A DNA stretch of 64,000 nucleotides from Dyella sp. RRB7. GTDB lineage: Bacteria; Pseudomonadota; Gammaproteobacteria; Xanthomonadales; Rhodanobacteraceae. A program made the position numbers and the translations under genes. The notes under the pieces are model-generated. The model was not told where the DNA came from and did no database searches. It was given only the letters and a program-made list of their open reading frames with translations. The stretch is from contig NZ_JAKWJS010000001.1 of NCBI RefSeq assembly GCF_022761115.1, positions 1,054,001-1,118,000 of the forward strand, read 5' to 3'. This document shows positions 17,423 through 27,199 of the stretch, piece after piece. Every line of letters starts with the position of its first letter. Position 1 is the first letter of the stretch.

Positions 17423-18777
17423 TGAAGCGCCTGTTCCGGCATGTGAATGGATGGCTGTTTGCGCTGGCGCTGCTGCTGGGCGCGGGCGCCATCGGCTACC
17501 TCACCAACCGCTACGACCACGTGGCCGACTGGACCTATGGCGGCCGCGCCAGCCTTTCCCCCGAGAGCCGCGCCGTGCTCGATGCCTTGCACGGTCCGGT
17601 GGACATCGTCAGCTACGCCAATCCGCAAGGCGACCTGCGCCACACCATCGCCGGCTTCGTGCAGCGCTACCAGCAGGCGAAGCGTGATCTCACGCTGCGC
17701 TTCGTCGACCCGCAGCAGGACCCGGCAGCGATGCGCGAGCTGGGCATCACCGTCGATGGCGCGCTGATCATCCACTACCAGGGCCGCGAGCAGCGCCTGG
17801 ACGAACTGTCCGAACGCAGCCTCACCAATGCGCTGGAACGCCTCGCGCGCGGCGGCGAGCGCATCGTGGCCTTCGTTTCCGGCGACGGCGAGCGGCGCCC
17901 CGACGACAAGGGCAACGCGGACCTGGGCACCTTCATGGCGCAGCTGGAAGGCCGCGGCATGCGCGCCGTGCCGCTGAACTTCGCCCAGGTGACCGCGGTA
18001 CCCCAGCATACCGACCTGGTGGTGCTCGCCAGCCCCGAGATGGCGCTGCCCGAAGGTGCGGTGAAGGCGCTCACCGACTACGTGGCCAACGGCGGCAATC
18101 TGCTGTGGCTCAGCGAGCCGTCCAACGACGACCTGCACCTGCAGCCGCTGGCCGACGCGCTGGGCATCCGCATGCTGCCGGGCGTGCTGGTCGACGGACA
18201 AGGCGCGGCGCTGGGCCTGAAGGATCCGCGCATGATCGCACTGGGTGATTACCCGCCGCACGCGATCACCCGGGGCTTCACGCTGACCACGCTGTTCCCG
18301 CAGGTTTCCGCGCTGGCGCTGGCCGCGCGCACGGACTGGAAGGTCGGCGCGTTCCTGCGCTCCAGCGCGCAGAGCTGGACCGAGTTCAAGCCGATCGACA
18401 ACGCGCAGAGCTCCACCATCCAGTACGACGCCAACGCGGGTGAGCTGAAGGGCCCGCTCGACTTCGGCTTCGCCATGAGCCGGCTGTCGCCGAGCCCGGA
18501 CAAGGCCGAACAGCGCGTGGTGGTGATCGGCGACGGCGACTTCCTCTCCAACACCTTCCTGGGCAATGGCGGCAACCGCGCGCTGGGCGAGCGCATCTTC
18601 GACTGGCTGCTGGGCGACGACGCACTGGTAAATCTGCCGCCGCGCGGCGCGCCCGATCGCGTGCTGCAGATGTCGCAGGCGCAGCTCAGCGCCGTCACCC
18701 TGGGTTTCCTGGTGGTCTTGCCGCTGCTGCTGCTGGCCATCGGCGGCTGGATCGCCTGGCGGCGCCGGCGCGCATGA
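17422..18777 (+). CDS. GldG-family ABC accessory membrane protein
   Basis: A 451-residue protein with an N-terminal helix (about 11-29), a large periplasmic domain, and a C-terminal helix (about 425-446) ending in Arg-rich WRRRRA. The ABC_transp_aux/GldG type is suggested by its glutamine-amidotransferase-like fold segments (RIVAFVSGDGERRP near 155, TDLVVLASPEMALP near 195, GGNLLWLSEP near 230). I chose the start immediately at the permease stop (TGATG). Such subunits probably hold an extracytoplasmic partner. The next gene overlaps by four bases. Confidence 0.82.
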   Translation: MKRLFRHVNGWLFALALLLGAGAIGYLTNRYDHVADWTYGGRASLSPESRAVLDALHGPVDIVSYANPQGDLRHTIAGFVQRYQQAKRDLTLRFVDPQQDPAAMRELGITVDGALIIHYQGREQRLDELSERSLTNALERLARGGERIVAFVSGDGERRPDDKGNADLGTFMAQLEGRGMRAVPLNFAQVTAVPQHTDLVVLASPEMALPEGAVKALTDYVANGGNLLWLSEPSNDDLHLQPLADALGIRMLPGVLVDGQGAALGLKDPRMIALGDYPPHAITRGFTLTTLFPQVSALALAARTDWKVGAFLRSSAQSWTEFKPIDNAQSSTIQYDANAGELKGPLDFGFAMSRLSPSPDKAEQRVVVIGDGDFLSNTFLGNGGNRALGERIFDWLLGDDALVNLPPRGAPDRVLQMSQAQLSAVTLGFLVVLPLLLLAIGGWIAWRRRRA

Positions 18778-19265
18778 AGCGGGCGACGCGCCAGCGCTTG
18801 TGGCTGATCGGCGGTGCGCTCGTGCTGGCCGCCGTGGCCGGCTGGCAGTGGCGGCGCGACCACGATGCCGCGCCCGGTACCCTGCTCCAACTCGCCCCCG
18901 AGGCCATCACCGAGGTGGCGCTGGCCGTCGGCAATGGCCCGGAGGAGCATTACGCCAGACGCGACGGCCACTGGTGGCGTATCGATGGCACGCCGGCCCG
19001 TGCCGATGACGGCCGCCTGGGCGAGCTGGCCGACACCGCCGCGGCCGCCGTGCTCAGCTGGCGCCCCTTGAGCGACTTCGTGCCCGCCAAGATCGGGCTG
19101 GCGCCTCCGCTGGCCGTGCTCAGCCTGGATGGCCAGCGGATCGAGTTCGGGGAAACCTCGGTCACCGGCCCACAGCGCTATGTGCGCGTGGGCGACCGGG
19201 TGGCGTTGATTTCCATCCGCTATATGCCGCGCCAAGCCACCAACGAGGCGTTGAAGGCGCGCTAG
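18774..19265 (+). CDS. DUF4340-like membrane-anchored protein
   Basis: A 163-residue protein with a short cytoplasmic start, one helix (about 9-25), and a periplasmic domain with HYARRDGHWWRIDGTPARAD and a repeated beta pattern typical of DUF4340. It is shorter than many family members. The start (ATGA) overlaps the GldG-like stop, so it completes a four-gene, translationally coupled ABC unit. Function unknown. Confidence 0.75.
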   Translation: MKRATRQRLWLIGGALVLAAVAGWQWRRDHDAAPGTLLQLAPEAITEVALAVGNGPEEHYARRDGHWWRIDGTPARADDGRLGELADTAAAAVLSWRPLSDFVPAKIGLAPPLAVLSLDGQRIEFGETSVTGPQRYVRVGDRVALISIRYMPRQATNEALKAR

Positions 19266-19335
19266 CTTCCGCAGGCCACTTGCACCCCGGCCACACCTCC
19301 CCATATGAAGGTGATCCCCAGGCAGGAGCGATGAC

Positions 19336-20745
<1,410 letters not shown>

Positions 20746-20748
20746 TCG

Positions 20749-21576
20749 ATGCCCGAGTTGCCCGAAGTTGAAACCACCCGTCGCGGCATCGCCCCTCATC
20801 TGATCGGTCGACGCGTCACTGGCGTGACGCTACGTCGCCCGGATTTGCGCTGGCCGATTCCCGCGCAAATCACCGAACTGCTGCCTGGCCAGCGCATCGA
20901 ATCGGTCGAGCGGCGTGCGAAATACCTGCTACTGCACACCCAGGCCGGCAGCCCATTGCTGCACCTGGGCATGACCGGCGTGCTGCGCGTGCTGCCGCCC
21001 GACGCGCTGGTGGGCAAGCACGATCATGTGGACATTGCGCTGGAACCGACTGCTACGGAAGGCCCGCGCATTCTTCGCTTCACCGACGCCCGCCGCTTCG
21101 GCTGCCTGCTGTGGCAGGCGCCCGGCGAGATCCATGAATTGCTCGCATCGCTCGGCCCCGAGCCGCTCACGGACGACTTCGACGGCGAGCTGTTGTGGCA
21201 GCTTTCCCGAAGGCGCAAGGCGGCGGTGAAGCTGTTCCTGATGGACAACGCCATCGTGGTGGGCGTGGGCAATATCTACGCGAGCGAGGCGCTATTCGCG
21301 GCGGGCATCGATCCGCGCAAGCCGGCGGGTTCCGTGTCGCGTGCACGCTATGCAAGGCTGGCGGCAGAAGTGAAGCGCATCCTGGCGTGGGCGATCGAGC
21401 GCGGTGGCACCACCTTGCGCGACTTCATCAACCCGGATGGGGCGCCTGGGTATTTCTTTCGCGAGTTGCAGGTGTATGGGCGCGAAGGTGAGCCTTGCCG
21501 GGTTTGTGGCACGCCGATTCGACAGGTGGTGTTGGGGCAGCGATCGACGTTTTGGTGTCCGCGCTGTCAGCGTTAG
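20749..21576 (+). CDS. mutM: formamidopyrimidine-DNA glycosylase
   Basis: A 275-residue base-excision repair enzyme removing 8-oxoguanine and formamidopyrimidines. After Met removal Pro is the catalytic N-terminus of [12 protein letters not shown]. The central [18 protein letters not shown] contains the helix-two-turn-helix. The C-terminal zinc finger has all four cysteines (CRVCGTP... and CPRCQ). It lies directly after gnd. NADPH supply and oxidised-base repair would suit joint expression, but this is inference. Confidence 0.97.
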   Translation: MPELPEVETTRRGIAPHLIGRRVTGVTLRRPDLRWPIPAQITELLPGQRIESVERRAKYLLLHTQAGSPLLHLGMTGVLRVLPPDALVGKHDHVDIALEPTATEGPRILRFTDARRFGCLLWQAPGEIHELLASLGPEPLTDDFDGELLWQLSRRRKAAVKLFLMDNAIVVGVGNIYASEALFAAGIDPRKPAGSVSRARYARLAAEVKRILAWAIERGGTTLRDFINPDGAPGYFFRELQVYGREGEPCRVCGTPIRQVVLGQRSTFWCPRCQR

Positions 21577-21578
21577 GT

Positions 21579-21643
21579 CTTTCGCTTGGGTTTTTGCGAC
21601 TTCGGGCGCCATCGCCAGGATGCCGCCCGAGAAAAAGCGAAAG
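21579..21643. repeat. long imperfect hairpin after mutM
   Basis: CTTTCGCT (21579-21586) pairs with AGCGAAAG (21636-21643), TTTTT (21591-21595) with AAAAA (21632-21636), and TCGGGCG (21602-21608) with CGCCCGA (21624-21630). Together they make one 65-base fold starting two bases after the mutM stop. The T-run lies before the inner stem, not after it, so it is not a standard terminator. Confidence 0.45.
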
Positions 21644-21647
21644 TCAC

Positions 21648-21674
21648 GGGATCCCCTCTTTCGCGGGGATGACG
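21648..21674. repeat. dispersed GTCATCCC palindromic repeat
   Basis: GGGATCCCC-TCTTTCG-CGGGGATGACG is a copy of the short repeat also at 14371, 32086 and 52035. It lies between the mutM end and the convergent unknown gene. No U-tract. Confidence 0.6.
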
Positions 21675-21727
21675 ATCAAAACCGCGTTCCCGCGAGCCCC
21701 CATAGGGAAGAAGGAACCAAACCCAAA

Positions 21728-22492
21728 TCAATCCGGCCAACGAAACTCAACAAACGTATTGTTGAACTCCGGATCCTCGAATCCGCCACCCAACCGCGCC
21801 ACCAGGTTCCCCGGCAGCCCCTCTGCCTCCAGCGGCTGCCCATCGGCAAAGTGCGCACCCAGCGCCTCCAACTCCACCAGTCGCTCGCACAACAAACCCG
21901 CGCGATCGCTCTCGCTTTCGGGAACGTTGCGGAGGCTGATATCCGGACGGCCAAACTTGCGCATGCCGCGCGTGTGGATCCAATAGCGGCCCTTCTGTTC
22001 TTCCGCGTCACGCAGGATCAACAGGTGATGGCGGATGGGCGCGCCGTCGCGCACCAGGTATTGCCGGCGCCAGCCCTCGGCGTCGTACAGGCTGAGCGTC
22101 TGCGGATCGAGGATGGCGGTGCCGCCCACGTCCAGCAGGGCCGCCAGCACGCCCAGCGTGTCGCGCAGATAGCCGGTATCCGGGCTGTCCGGCAGGCGGC
22201 CGCGCACGACCAGTACCTCGGGTGCATCCAGCGCCAGTTTGTAAGCTTCAGGAGCATCGTCCTTGAACATGCGGCCGACGCTGCCCTTGAGCGGATAACC
22301 CTCCCACTGGCGCAGCGCGTTGTGGTGGTGGCTGGTCAGCTCCATGCCCTGGGGCAGGCCCTCGCTGCCGTAATCGGTGGTGGGCGCACGCACCGGCTCG
22401 AACTTGCCGAACACGTAGAACTGCAGCAGGGCTTCTTCGTCGCTGGGCTGCCAGTGGGGCCGCTGCCAGGCGGGGATGGTGACCTTGGACAT
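21728..22492 (-). CDS. conserved protein of unknown function
   Basis: A 254-residue soluble protein without signal peptide or membrane helix. It begins MSKVTIPAWQRPHW and contains AEALLQFYVFGKFEPVRAPT-like (DEEALLQFYVFGKF), MELTSHHHNALRQWEGYP, LDPQTLSLYDAEGW, and a C-terminal EFNNTFVEFRWPD. I do not recognise the family. ATG 22492 is chosen because AAGGAAAGG lies just upstream; an upstream in-frame start would overlap tdk. It follows tdk by 29 bases on the same strand, so cotranscription is likely. The two His-rich and Arg/Tyr-rich blocks might be an active site, but I cannot assign one. Confidence 0.75.
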   Translation of the reverse strand: MSKVTIPAWQRPHWQPSDEEALLQFYVFGKFEPVRAPTTDYGSEGLPQGMELTSHHHNALRQWEGYPLKGSVGRMFKDDAPEAYKLALDAPEVLVVRGRLPDSPDTGYLRDTLGVLAALLDVGGTAILDPQTLSLYDAEGWRRQYLVRDGAPIRHHLLILRDAEEQKGRYWIHTRGMRKFGRPDISLRNVPESESDRAGLLCERLVELEALGAHFADGQPLEAEGLPGNLVARLGGGFEDPEFNNTFVEFRWPD

Positions 22493-22521
22493 ACCTTTCC
22501 TTATGGGTGATGGCGCAGGGC

Positions 22522-23154
22522 TCAATGCCCTTCGCCCAACGGCAACACCGGCTGCTGCAGTTCGATCCGGCCATGCCCTTCGGTGATGTTCTTGAACTCG
22601 GCACGGCTTACCGAGACATAGCGGTCATTGCCGCCAATCTCAACCTGCGGGCCGTCGGTGACCGCGCGTCCATGTTCATCCACGCGCACCACCATGGTGG
22701 CCTTGCGGCCGGTATGGCAGATGGTCTTGATTTCTTCCAGCTTGTCGGCCCAGGCCAGCAGGTAACGGCTGCCTTCGAACAACTCGCCGCGAAAGTCGGT
22801 GCGCAGGCCATAGGCCAGCACCGGCACGTCCAGCTTGTCCACCACATCGCTGAGCTGCCATACCTGGACCTTGCTGAGGAACTGCGCCTCGTCGACGAAC
22901 ACGCAATGCAGGGCGCCGCGCGCGGCCAGGTCGGCCTGCACCAGGGTCAGCAGATTCTCGTCGGCACCGAAGCGCCGCGCATTCGCCTTCAGGCCGATGC
23001 GCGAGGCCACCACGCCCTCGCCGAAGCGGTTGTCCAGCGCGGGCGTAAGAATCAGCGTGCGCATGCCGCGCTCGTGATAGTTGTAGGCGCTCTGCAGCAG
23101 CGTGGTGGTCTTGCCGGCATTCATTGCCGAGTAATAGAAGTACAGCTTGGCCAT
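22522..23154 (-). CDS. tdk: thymidine kinase
   Basis: A 210-residue salvage enzyme that phosphorylates thymidine with ATP. The P-loop NAGKTT is at 12-17 and the catalytic DEAQF at 88-92. The dTTP-lasso region [13 protein letters not shown] is at 145-157, with [15 protein letters not shown] at 170-184. The zinc-binding cysteines of the family are mostly missing: only Cys146 remains, the CxC partner is Thr148, and Ser183 stands where E. coli has Cys. ATG 23154 gives the usual length, although the ribosome-binding site is weak. Divergent from rep, 122 bases apart. Confidence 0.94.
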   Translation of the reverse strand: MAKLYFYYSAMNAGKTTTLLQSAYNYHERGMRTLILTPALDNRFGEGVVASRIGLKANARRFGADENLLTLVQADLAARGALHCVFVDEAQFLSKVQVWQLSDVVDKLDVPVLAYGLRTDFRGELFEGSRYLLAWADKLEEIKTICHTGRKATMVVRVDEHGRAVTDGPQVEIGGNDRYVSVSRAEFKNITEGHGRIELQQPVLPLGEGH

Positions 23155-23276
23155 GGACTTGCCGGCGATTGGGACACTGCATGGTAACGTGCGGGCGGGC
23201 ATGGCGGCACCTGCGCCGCCTGCCGATTTGCTACCATCACGCGCCACGCCAAGCGCGTTCCAGACCCCCACGCCTT

Positions 23277-25256
23277 ATGCTGAACCCGCAACAATTGGCC
23301 GCCGTCGAGCATTGCGACGGCCCGCTGCTGGTGCTGGCGGGCGCCGGCTCGGGCAAGACCAGCGTGATCACGCAGAAGATCGCGTACCTCATCGCCCGCA
23401 AGAAGCTCGCACCGTCCCGGATCGCCGCGATCACCTTCACCAACAAGGCGGCGAAGGAAATGCGCGAGCGCGTGGCCAAGCTGATCAGCACCGAAGACGC
23501 GGCGGCGCTGACCGTCAGCACCTTCCACGCGCTGGGCCTGAAGTTCCTGCAGATGGAGCACGCGCGCGCCGGGCTGCGCAAGGGTTTCTCGGTGCTCGAC
23601 GCGGACGACAGCGAAGGCATCATCAAGGAGCTTTCGCCCAAGGGCGTGAAGCCGGATGTGCTGTTCGGCATCCGCAACCTGGTCAGCCGCGCCAAGAATG
23701 CCGGCCTGTCGCCGGAGGAGGCCTCGGCCGCCGCGCGCAGCCCGCGCGAGCTGGACGCGGCGATGATCTACCAGCTGTACCAGCAGCGCCTGGCCGCGTT
23801 CAACGCGGTGGATTTCGACGACCTGATCCGCCTGCCGCTGCGCATCCTGGAGGCCGATGACGAGTGTCGCGCCGCCTGGCGCGAGCGCCTGCGCTACCTG
23901 CTGGTGGACGAATACCAGGACACCAACGACGCGCAGTACCGCCTGCTCAAGGCGCTGGCCGGCGAACGTGGCAGCTTTACCTGCGTGGGCGACGACGACC
24001 AGTCCATCTACGCCTGGCGCGGCGCCAACCCCGAGAACATCGACCAGCTCGGCAAGGACTGGCCGAGCCTGCGCGTGATCAAGCTGGAGCAGAACTACCG
24101 CTGCGGCAAGCGCATCCTGCGCGCGGCCAACAAGCTGATCGCCAACAACCCCCACCTGCACGAAAAGAAACTGTGGAGCGAACACCCGGAAGGGCCGCAG
24201 ATCCGCGTGCTGGAGTGCAAGGAAAACGAACACGAGGCCGAGCGCGTCGCGGCCATCGCCGTCACCCTGGCGGAGAAGCACAAGGCGCGCTGGCACGACA
24301 TCGCCATCCTCTATCGCGGCAACTTCCAGGCGCGCCCGCTGGAGAAGGCGCTGCGCCTGGCACGCGTGCCGTATCACCTCACCGGCGCGCTGAGCTTTCT
24401 CGATCGCGCCGAAGTGAAGGACGTGCTGTGCTACCTGCGCCTGCTGACCAACCCCAGCGATGACGCCGCCTTCCTGCGCGTGGTCAACGTACCCAAGCGC
24501 GAGATCGGCTCGACCACGCTGGAGAAGCTCGGCCAGATCGCGCAGACCCGCCACGCGCCCCTGCTCGACGCCGCGCGCAGCGACGCCGTGCTGCGCCAGC
24601 TCACCCCGCGCCCCGCCGCCGCACTGGCCTCGTTCACCACCCTGATGGACGAACTGCGCAGCGCCTCGCTGCACCAGAGCGCGGCCGACCTGGTGGAAAC
24701 CGTGCTCGAACGCACCGGCTACGCCGCGCAGATCGCCGCCACCACCACCGACGCCGCATTGCGCGAGCGCCGCCTGGGCAACCTGCGCGAACTGGCCGAC
24801 TGGTTCCGCGCCATGCAGCGCGGCAACAACAGTGCGGGCGACCTGGCCGCGCAGCTGGCCCTGCTCAGCCACGCCGACCGCGACGAGCCCGGCAACGCCG
24901 TGCGCATGATGACGCTGCACGCGGCCAAGGGCCTGGAATTCCGCTTCGTCTTCATCGTGGGTTGCGAGGAAGGCACGCTGCCGCACGATGGCGCCATCGA
25001 CGAGGGGCGCATCGATGAGGAACGTCGCCTGATGTACGTGGGCATCACCCGTGCCAAGGAGATGCTCACCCTGTCGTGGTCGGCCAAGACCAAGCGCTAC
25101 GGTGAAGTGCACAGCAACCAGCCCAGCCGCTTCCTGCACGAACTGCCGCAGGACGACCTGCACTGGCAGGGCAAGGACCCGGAAGCGGACAAGGAAGTCG
25201 TGCGCGAAACGGCCGAGTCGCACATGGCCAAGATCGCCGCGATGCTGGCAGGTTGA
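23277..25256 (+). CDS. rep: ATP-dependent DNA helicase Rep (UvrD family)
   Basis: A 659-residue superfamily-1 3'-5' helicase that helps replication forks through bound proteins. Motif I GAGSGKTS is at 22-29, motif II DEYQDTN, motif III GDDDQSIYAWRGA, motif V MTLHAAKGLEF and motif VI VGITRAKE; all are intact. The length is close to E. coli Rep (673). ATG 23277 starts the typical MLNPQQLAAVEH; longer upstream frames run into the tdk promoter and look unlike the family. bluB follows within a few bases. Confidence 0.95.
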   Translation: MLNPQQLAAVEHCDGPLLVLAGAGSGKTSVITQKIAYLIARKKLAPSRIAAITFTNKAAKEMRERVAKLISTEDAAALTVSTFHALGLKFLQMEHARAGLRKGFSVLDADDSEGIIKELSPKGVKPDVLFGIRNLVSRAKNAGLSPEEASAAARSPRELDAAMIYQLYQQRLAAFNAVDFDDLIRLPLRILEADDECRAAWRERLRYLLVDEYQDTNDAQYRLLKALAGERGSFTCVGDDDQSIYAWRGANPENIDQLGKDWPSLRVIKLEQNYRCGKRILRAANKLIANNPHLHEKKLWSEHPEGPQIRVLECKENEHEAERVAAIAVTLAEKHKARWHDIAILYRGNFQARPLEKALRLARVPYHLTGALSFLDRAEVKDVLCYLRLLTNPSDDAAFLRVVNVPKREIGSTTLEKLGQIAQTRHAPLLDAARSDAVLRQLTPRPAAALASFTTLMDELRSASLHQSAADLVETVLERTGYAAQIAATTTDAALRERRLGNLRELADWFRAMQRGNNSAGDLAAQLALLSHADRDEPGNAVRMMTLHAAKGLEFRFVFIVGCEEGTLPHDGAIDEGRIDEERRLMYVGITRAKEMLTLSWSAKTKRYGEVHSNQPSRFLHELPQDDLHWQGKDPEADKEVVRETAESHMAKIAAMLAG

Positions 25257-25261
25257 GCACG

Positions 25262-25969
25262 GTGAGCGAGCACGCCTTTCCCGAGGAACAACGCGCTGGG
25301 CTCTATCGCGCCATTCACGAACGGCGCGACGTCCGCTCGCAATTCCGGCCCGACCCGATCGCTCCCGACGTACTGGCCCGCCTGCTGCGCGCCGCCCACC
25401 ACGCGCCGTCGGTGGGCTTCATGCAGCCGTGGGATTTCATCGTCATCGACAGCGCGGCCACCAAGCAGGCCATGAAAGCGTTGTACGAACGTGCCAACGC
25501 CGATGCCGCCGGCCGTTTCGAGGGCGAACGCGCGGCGTTGTACCGGCGGCTGAAGCTGGAAGGCATCGTCGACAGCCCCATCAACCTGTGCATCACCTGC
25601 GATCGCACTCGCGGCGGCCCGCATGTCCTGGGTCGCAACACCATGCTGGATGCCGACCTGTTCAGCACCTGCCTGGCGGTGCAGAACCTGTGGCTGGCGG
25701 CACGCGCCGAAGGCATCGGCGTGGGCTGGGTGAGCATTGTCGACCCCGCCGAGCTGGCCACCCTGCTGGGCCTGCCCGACCACGTGGTGCCGGTGGCCTA
25801 TCTGTGCCTGGGCTATGTCAGCGAATTTCTCGCGCGCCCCGAGCTGGAAACCGCCGGCTGGCGCTCACGCCTGCCGCTGGAGAGCCTGCTGCACGGCAAT
25901 CGCTGGCGTGAGCCGCTGGACAACGCGCCGCTGCTGGATGCCGTGCTCGGCACCGAGCCATCGAGCTGA
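25262..25969 (+). CDS. bluB: 5,6-dimethylbenzimidazole synthase
   Basis: About 235 residues of the nitroreductase fold. BluB uses reduced flavin and oxygen to cut FMN into 5,6-dimethylbenzimidazole, the lower ligand of vitamin B12. BluB hallmarks are HHAPSVGFMQPWDFIVI near residue 45, the CDRTRGGPHVLGR segment near 115, and VQNLWLAARAEGIGVGWVSI near 145. I favour GTG 25262, with AGG 9 bases before; a TTG at 25253 overlaps the end of rep. No other cobalamin gene is in the window. It is probably expressed from the rep transcript. Confidence 0.87.
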   Translation: MSEHAFPEEQRAGLYRAIHERRDVRSQFRPDPIAPDVLARLLRAAHHAPSVGFMQPWDFIVIDSAATKQAMKALYERANADAAGRFEGERAALYRRLKLEGIVDSPINLCITCDRTRGGPHVLGRNTMLDADLFSTCLAVQNLWLAARAEGIGVGWVSIVDPAELATLLGLPDHVVPVAYLCLGYVSEFLARPELETAGWRSRLPLESLLHGNRWREPLDNAPLLDAVLGTEPSS

Positions 25970-25987
25970 GCCCGTCGCGGGCGGTGC

Positions 25988-27019
25988 TCAAATCAACCGC
26001 TCGGCTTCCAATTCGCTCTTGAGATAGGCGTAGTAGATCGGCCCCGCAATCAGGCCGGGCAAGCCGAAGGCCGCTTCCATCAGCAGCATGGCCACCAGCA
26101 ACTCCCACGCGCGGGCGCGGATCTGTCCGCCGACGATGCGCGCGTTGAGGAAGTATTCGAGCTTGTGGATGAGGATGAGGAAGCCCAGCGCGGCGATGCC
26201 CACGCCCAGCGATATCGACAGGCCGGCAATGGTGATGGCGGTGTTGGAAATCAGGTTGCCGATCACCGGCAGCAGGCCGACGATGAAGGTGATCACCACC
26301 AGGGTCTTGGCCAGCGGAACATGGATATCCAGCAGCGGCAGCACGCCAAGCAGGAAAATCGCGGTGAACACGGTATTGAGCAGCGAGATCTTGATCTGCG
26401 CGAACACGATGTTGTGGAACGCTTCCGCCAGTCGCTGCGCACGCAGGCCGAGTGCCGCCGCCAGCGGGCCCACCTGATGGGCCGGCCGCGCCCGGCTCAG
26501 CGCCACGATGGCGCCCAGCACCATGCCGATCAGGATGTGCACGAACACCCGCGCCGCCTCCTTGCCCACCAGCTGCAGGCTCACCGAATGCTTGCGCGTC
26601 AGTTCCATCGCCATCAGCCGCAGGTCGTCCACGCTGTCCGGCAGCCAACCCACCACGGACGCCGGCAATTGCTCCCTCGCCTTTTCCACCAGCGGCATCA
26701 GCTGCTGCTGCCACATCACCTCGGGATTGCCGATTTCATTGCGCAGGAAACTCACCGCGCTGAGGATCAGCAGCACCAGCAGGCCCACCACGATGGTGCC
26801 CAGCAGGGCCACCACCAGCACCCGTGCGCGGTCGCTGGGCACGCGCTTGCCCAGCAATGGCGCGGTGGACTGCACCAGCTCGTACACCAGCAGCCCCGCG
26901 AACAGCGCCGGCAGCAGACGCAAGCCCAGCACCAGCAGCAACGCCGCGCCCGCGAGCACGTAGCTGGTCACGCGGATGGCGAACGAGGGCGAACGCGGGA
27001 CGGACAGGGCAGGTTCCAT
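25988..27019 (-). CDS. AI-2E family (PerM/YdiK-type) transporter
   Basis: A 343-residue inner-membrane protein with about seven to eight helices: one near 14-40, one near 70-90, then clusters at about 150-175, 205-260 and 270-330. The family segment PLAAALGLRAQRLAEAFHNIVFAQIKISLLN precedes the C-terminal bundle (positions about 185-215). The name comes from TqsA, linked to autoinducer-2 export, but many members have other or unknown cargo. It stands alone; its end is 19 bases from the bluB stop (convergent). Confidence 0.85.
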   Translation of the reverse strand: MEPALSVPRSPSFAIRVTSYVLAGAALLLVLGLRLLPALFAGLLVYELVQSTAPLLGKRVPSDRARVLVVALLGTIVVGLLVLLILSAVSFLRNEIGNPEVMWQQQLMPLVEKAREQLPASVVGWLPDSVDDLRLMAMELTRKHSVSLQLVGKEAARVFVHILIGMVLGAIVALSRARPAHQVGPLAAALGLRAQRLAEAFHNIVFAQIKISLLNTVFTAIFLLGVLPLLDIHVPLAKTLVVITFIVGLLPVIGNLISNTAITIAGLSISLGVGIAALGFLILIHKLEYFLNARIVGGQIRARAWELLVAMLLMEAAFGLPGLIAGPIYYAYLKSELEAERLI

Positions 27020-27199
27020 GCAACTTCATACGATGGGGGGCCCGGTGAGTCTGTCAGCAGGCAGGCATGGCCGCCAGCCCTTCGAATGCCTGGGCTATCC
27101 GCCGGACCCTGCTGTCATCCGCCACGGAAAGCCGGGCCAGACATCGCCGTGTCGTAAACTTCTCCGATCCTGATAGCCAAGTTTCCACGGGAATCCTTC

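Noticed and set aside
21579-21643. standard terminator for mutM
   Set aside because: The stem is not followed by a T-run on the plus strand (A-rich instead), so I list it as a fold and not as a terminator.
23121-25223. 700-residue minus-strand open frame opposite rep
   Set aside because: Antisense shadow with repetitive Val/Gly/Gln composition; the plus strand holds an intact Rep helicase.
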